64,000 nucleotides of DNA from Novosphingobium sp. HII-3 (GTDB taxonomy: Bacteria > Pseudomonadota > Alphaproteobacteria > Sphingomonadales > Sphingomonadaceae). The position numbers and the translations under genes are program-made. The DNA lies in NCBI RefSeq assembly GCF_002916655.1, contig NZ_PPSM01000036.1, positions 186,001 through 250,000 on the forward strand, given 5' to 3'. Under the pieces are notes generated by a model. It made no database searches. It was not told the origin of the DNA and worked only from the letters and a program-made list of their open reading frames with translations. Shown piece by piece: positions 62,640-64,000 of the stretch (position 1 is the stretch's first letter; the number at the start of each line of letters is the position of its first letter).

Positions 62640-64000
62640 TCACTTTCGACCGAATAACTTCTCAATATCGCTGTGCGCCAACTTCACCCATGTGGGCCGT
62701 CCATGGTTGCATTGACCCGACCGAGGGGTCCGTTCCATTTCCCGGAGCAGCGCGTTCATCTCCGCAACTGAGAGGGTGCGACCGGCGCGGACGGAACCGT
62801 GGCACGCCATCGTCGCCAGCACGAGATCGAGCTTCTCTCCCAGCAGCAAGGCATCCCCGTTTCGGGCGAGATCATCGGCGACATCGCGGACCAGGGCGGT
62901 CACGTCGCTCCGGGAAAGCACGGAAGGCACAGCCCGCACGAGCACGGCAGCAGGGCCAAAGCGCTCCAGCAGGAGGCCATGACGGGCGAGTGCCTCAACC
63001 TTGTCTTCCAGAGCGTCGCATGCGGCTTCCTCCAGTTCGACTACTTCGGGCAGAAGCAGCGCCTGCGACCGGTTCATCGCGTCCTCTGCCCCGGCCGCCT
63101 TCAGCTTTTCCAGCACCAGGCGCTCGTGCGCCGCGTGCTGATCGACGATCACGAGCCCGTCGTCGGCCTCGGCGACGATGTATGTCCCGGCCACCTGCCC
63201 CCGCGCGACGCCAAGCGGATAGCGTAGGCCCTCCTCCGTCTGCTCGACGGCCGCCTCTGCTCTTCCGGAGGGCTGCGCCATAACTTCGGCCTCATAGGCA
63301 CGCCAGACCGCCGGGGTCTCCGCCACGCGAGGCGCCGCGGTGCCGGCTGCGCTTCCACCGTATTCACGCGTGAACAGTGAACCTAGCGAGGGCGGGGGCC
63401 GGAGCGGCGCCGCCACCGGCTCGACCTGCCACATGTTTATGGCCGACGACTGTGCCCGCTGAGCGCTCTTCTGCCCTGCTCCCTCCAGGGCATGGCGCAG
63501 CGCCCCTACAAGGAAGCCTCGTATGAAAGCCGGGTCGCGGAAGCGCACCTCGGTCTTGGCCGGATGCACGTTGACGTCGACCTCCTCGGGAGGGAGTTCG
63601 AGGAACAGGGCGAGCACGGCATGGCGATCGCGCGCGAGCATGTCCGAGTAGGCCCCGCGCACGGCGCCAACCAGCAGCTTGTCGCGCACGGGTCTACCGT
63701 TCACGAAGAGGTACTGATGGTCGGCAACCCCGCGGTTGTATGTGGGAAGGCCCGCGACGCCGGTGAGACGCGCAGTCCCACGCTCAGCCTCGATCACGAC
63801 CCCATCTTCAGCCAACTCGCGCGCCACGAGGCGCGCGACGCGCGCGGCCAATTCCTCGCGCGGCTGGACAGCAAGCACCCGTCGCCCGTCATGCTCCATG
63901 ACGAAACCCACGTCCGGTCGCGCCATCGCCAGCCGGCGCACCACGTCGAGACAGACGGCATACTCCGATCGCGGCGAACGCAGGAACTTGCGCCGGGCCG
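62640..64000 (-). CDS. mutL: DNA mismatch repair protein MutL (C-terminal part)
   Basis: MutL couples MutS recognition to strand incision. The frame is open to the window edge, so the N-terminal ATPase region is missing here (it begins ARRKFLRSPRSEY inside the GHKL domain). Visible are the end of the ATPase domain (NRGVADHQYLFVNGRPV, VDVNVHPAKTEVRF), a linker, and the C-terminal endonuclease and dimerisation domain with the DQHAAHERLVLEKL metal-site motif, MACHGSVRAG, and CNHGRPTWVKL. The endonuclease motif shows that this MutL nicks DNA itself, as in organisms without MutH. Confidence 0.93.
   Translation of the reverse strand, partial: ARRKFLRSPRSEYAVCLDVVRRLAMARPDVGFVMEHDGRRVLAVQPREELAARVARLVARELAEDGVVIEAERGTARLTGVAGLPTYNRGVADHQYLFVNGRPVRDKLLVGAVRGAYSDMLARDRHAVLALFLELPPEEVDVNVHPAKTEVRFRDPAFIRGFLVGALRHALEGAGQKSAQRAQSSAINMWQVEPVAAPLRPPPSLGSLFTREYGGSAAGTAAPRVAETPAVWRAYEAEVMAQPSGRAEAAVEQTEEGLRYPLGVARGQVAGTYIVAEADDGLVIVDQHAAHERLVLEKLKAAGAEDAMNRSQALLLPEVVELEEAACDALEDKVEALARHGLLLERFGPAAVLVRAVPSVLSRSDVTALVRDVADDLARNGDALLLGEKLDLVLATMACHGSVRAGRTLSVAEMNALLREMERTPRSGQCNHGRPTWVKLAHSDIEKLFGRK

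Noticed and set aside
1..64000. CRISPR arrays, rRNA and tRNA genes
   Set aside because: No regularly spaced repeats of CRISPR type and no recognisable tRNA or rRNA sequences were found by eye; a dedicated scan could still find a divergent tRNA.

Overview
The window is a GC-rich alphaproteobacterial chromosome segment, most likely from the Sphingomonadales (Novosphingobium/Sphingobium-like). The pointers are gene order (hrcA-grpE, rph-rdgB-hemW, glyQ-glyS-ppdK, rplY-pth-ychF), a TonB-dependent outer-membrane receptor, a VPEP-type PEP-CTERM protein with its own sigma-54 promoter, and the style of the accessory proteins. The genus is inferred from the sequence, not tested by search.

Region 1 (1-473 and 19344-20110): host DNA flanking an insertion. 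A partial copper-chaperone gene (PCuAC family) is followed by a small HExxH zinc-peptidase-like gene that has been cut in two inside the HExxH codons. The 5' part ends at 473 and the 3' part resumes at 19344.

Region 2 (465-19345): an integrated element of about 18.9 kb. It has a large serine integrase next to its left end, an AC dinucleotide shared by both junctions, and an imperfect inverted repeat (GTGCGYTACTTT) flanking the reconstructed attP. It carries (i) a tightly packed four-gene operon of SNF2-type helicase, a coiled-coil protein with a C-terminal GcrA-like DNA-binding domain, a type III-like DNA adenine methyltransferase (Mod) and a helicase-nuclease (Res), proposed here as a defence system; (ii) a small reverse-strand operon with DUF6641-like and DUF3768-like proteins; (iii) a small HUH-type Rep-like protein beside a palindromic intergenic region; (iv) a DUF6626-like protein and a HEPN-domain protein; (v) a second small serine recombinase with a repeat-rich upstream region; (vi) a tRNA-guanine-transglycosylase-like (DpdA-like) protein paired with a large unrecognised protein; and (vii) an intact homologue of the gene the element disrupted, ending about 20 bp from the right attachment arm.

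Region 3 (19.7-37.7 kb): core genome. It holds a glycine-zipper lipoprotein, grpE-hrcA diverging from rph-rdgB-hemW-xer, dedA, gshB, yraN-rsmI, an LpoA-like lipoprotein, parE, a MoxR/GFA/CoxE-type cluster, a NamZ-like (DUF1343) and a DOMON-like gene, tyrS and a PilZ protein.

Region 4 (37.7-53.0 kb): a ZnuD-like TonB receptor behind a probable Zur box, an MFS exporter, a cysteine-synthase-family gene, a dienelactone hydrolase and hisI, then a structured gene-free stretch that ends in a terminator and may encode a small RNA. After it come comF diverging from a class I methyltransferase gene, ppdK, glyS-glyQ, and two tandem TraB/GumN genes.

Region 5 (53.0-64 kb): rplY, pth, a low-complexity PEP-CTERM protein, a TPR lipoprotein, ychF, a His-rich putative outer-membrane protein, several small lipoprotein or hypothetical genes, an S41-like peptidase and the C-terminal part of mutL, which runs off the window. 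No rRNA or tRNA gene and no CRISPR array was recognised.
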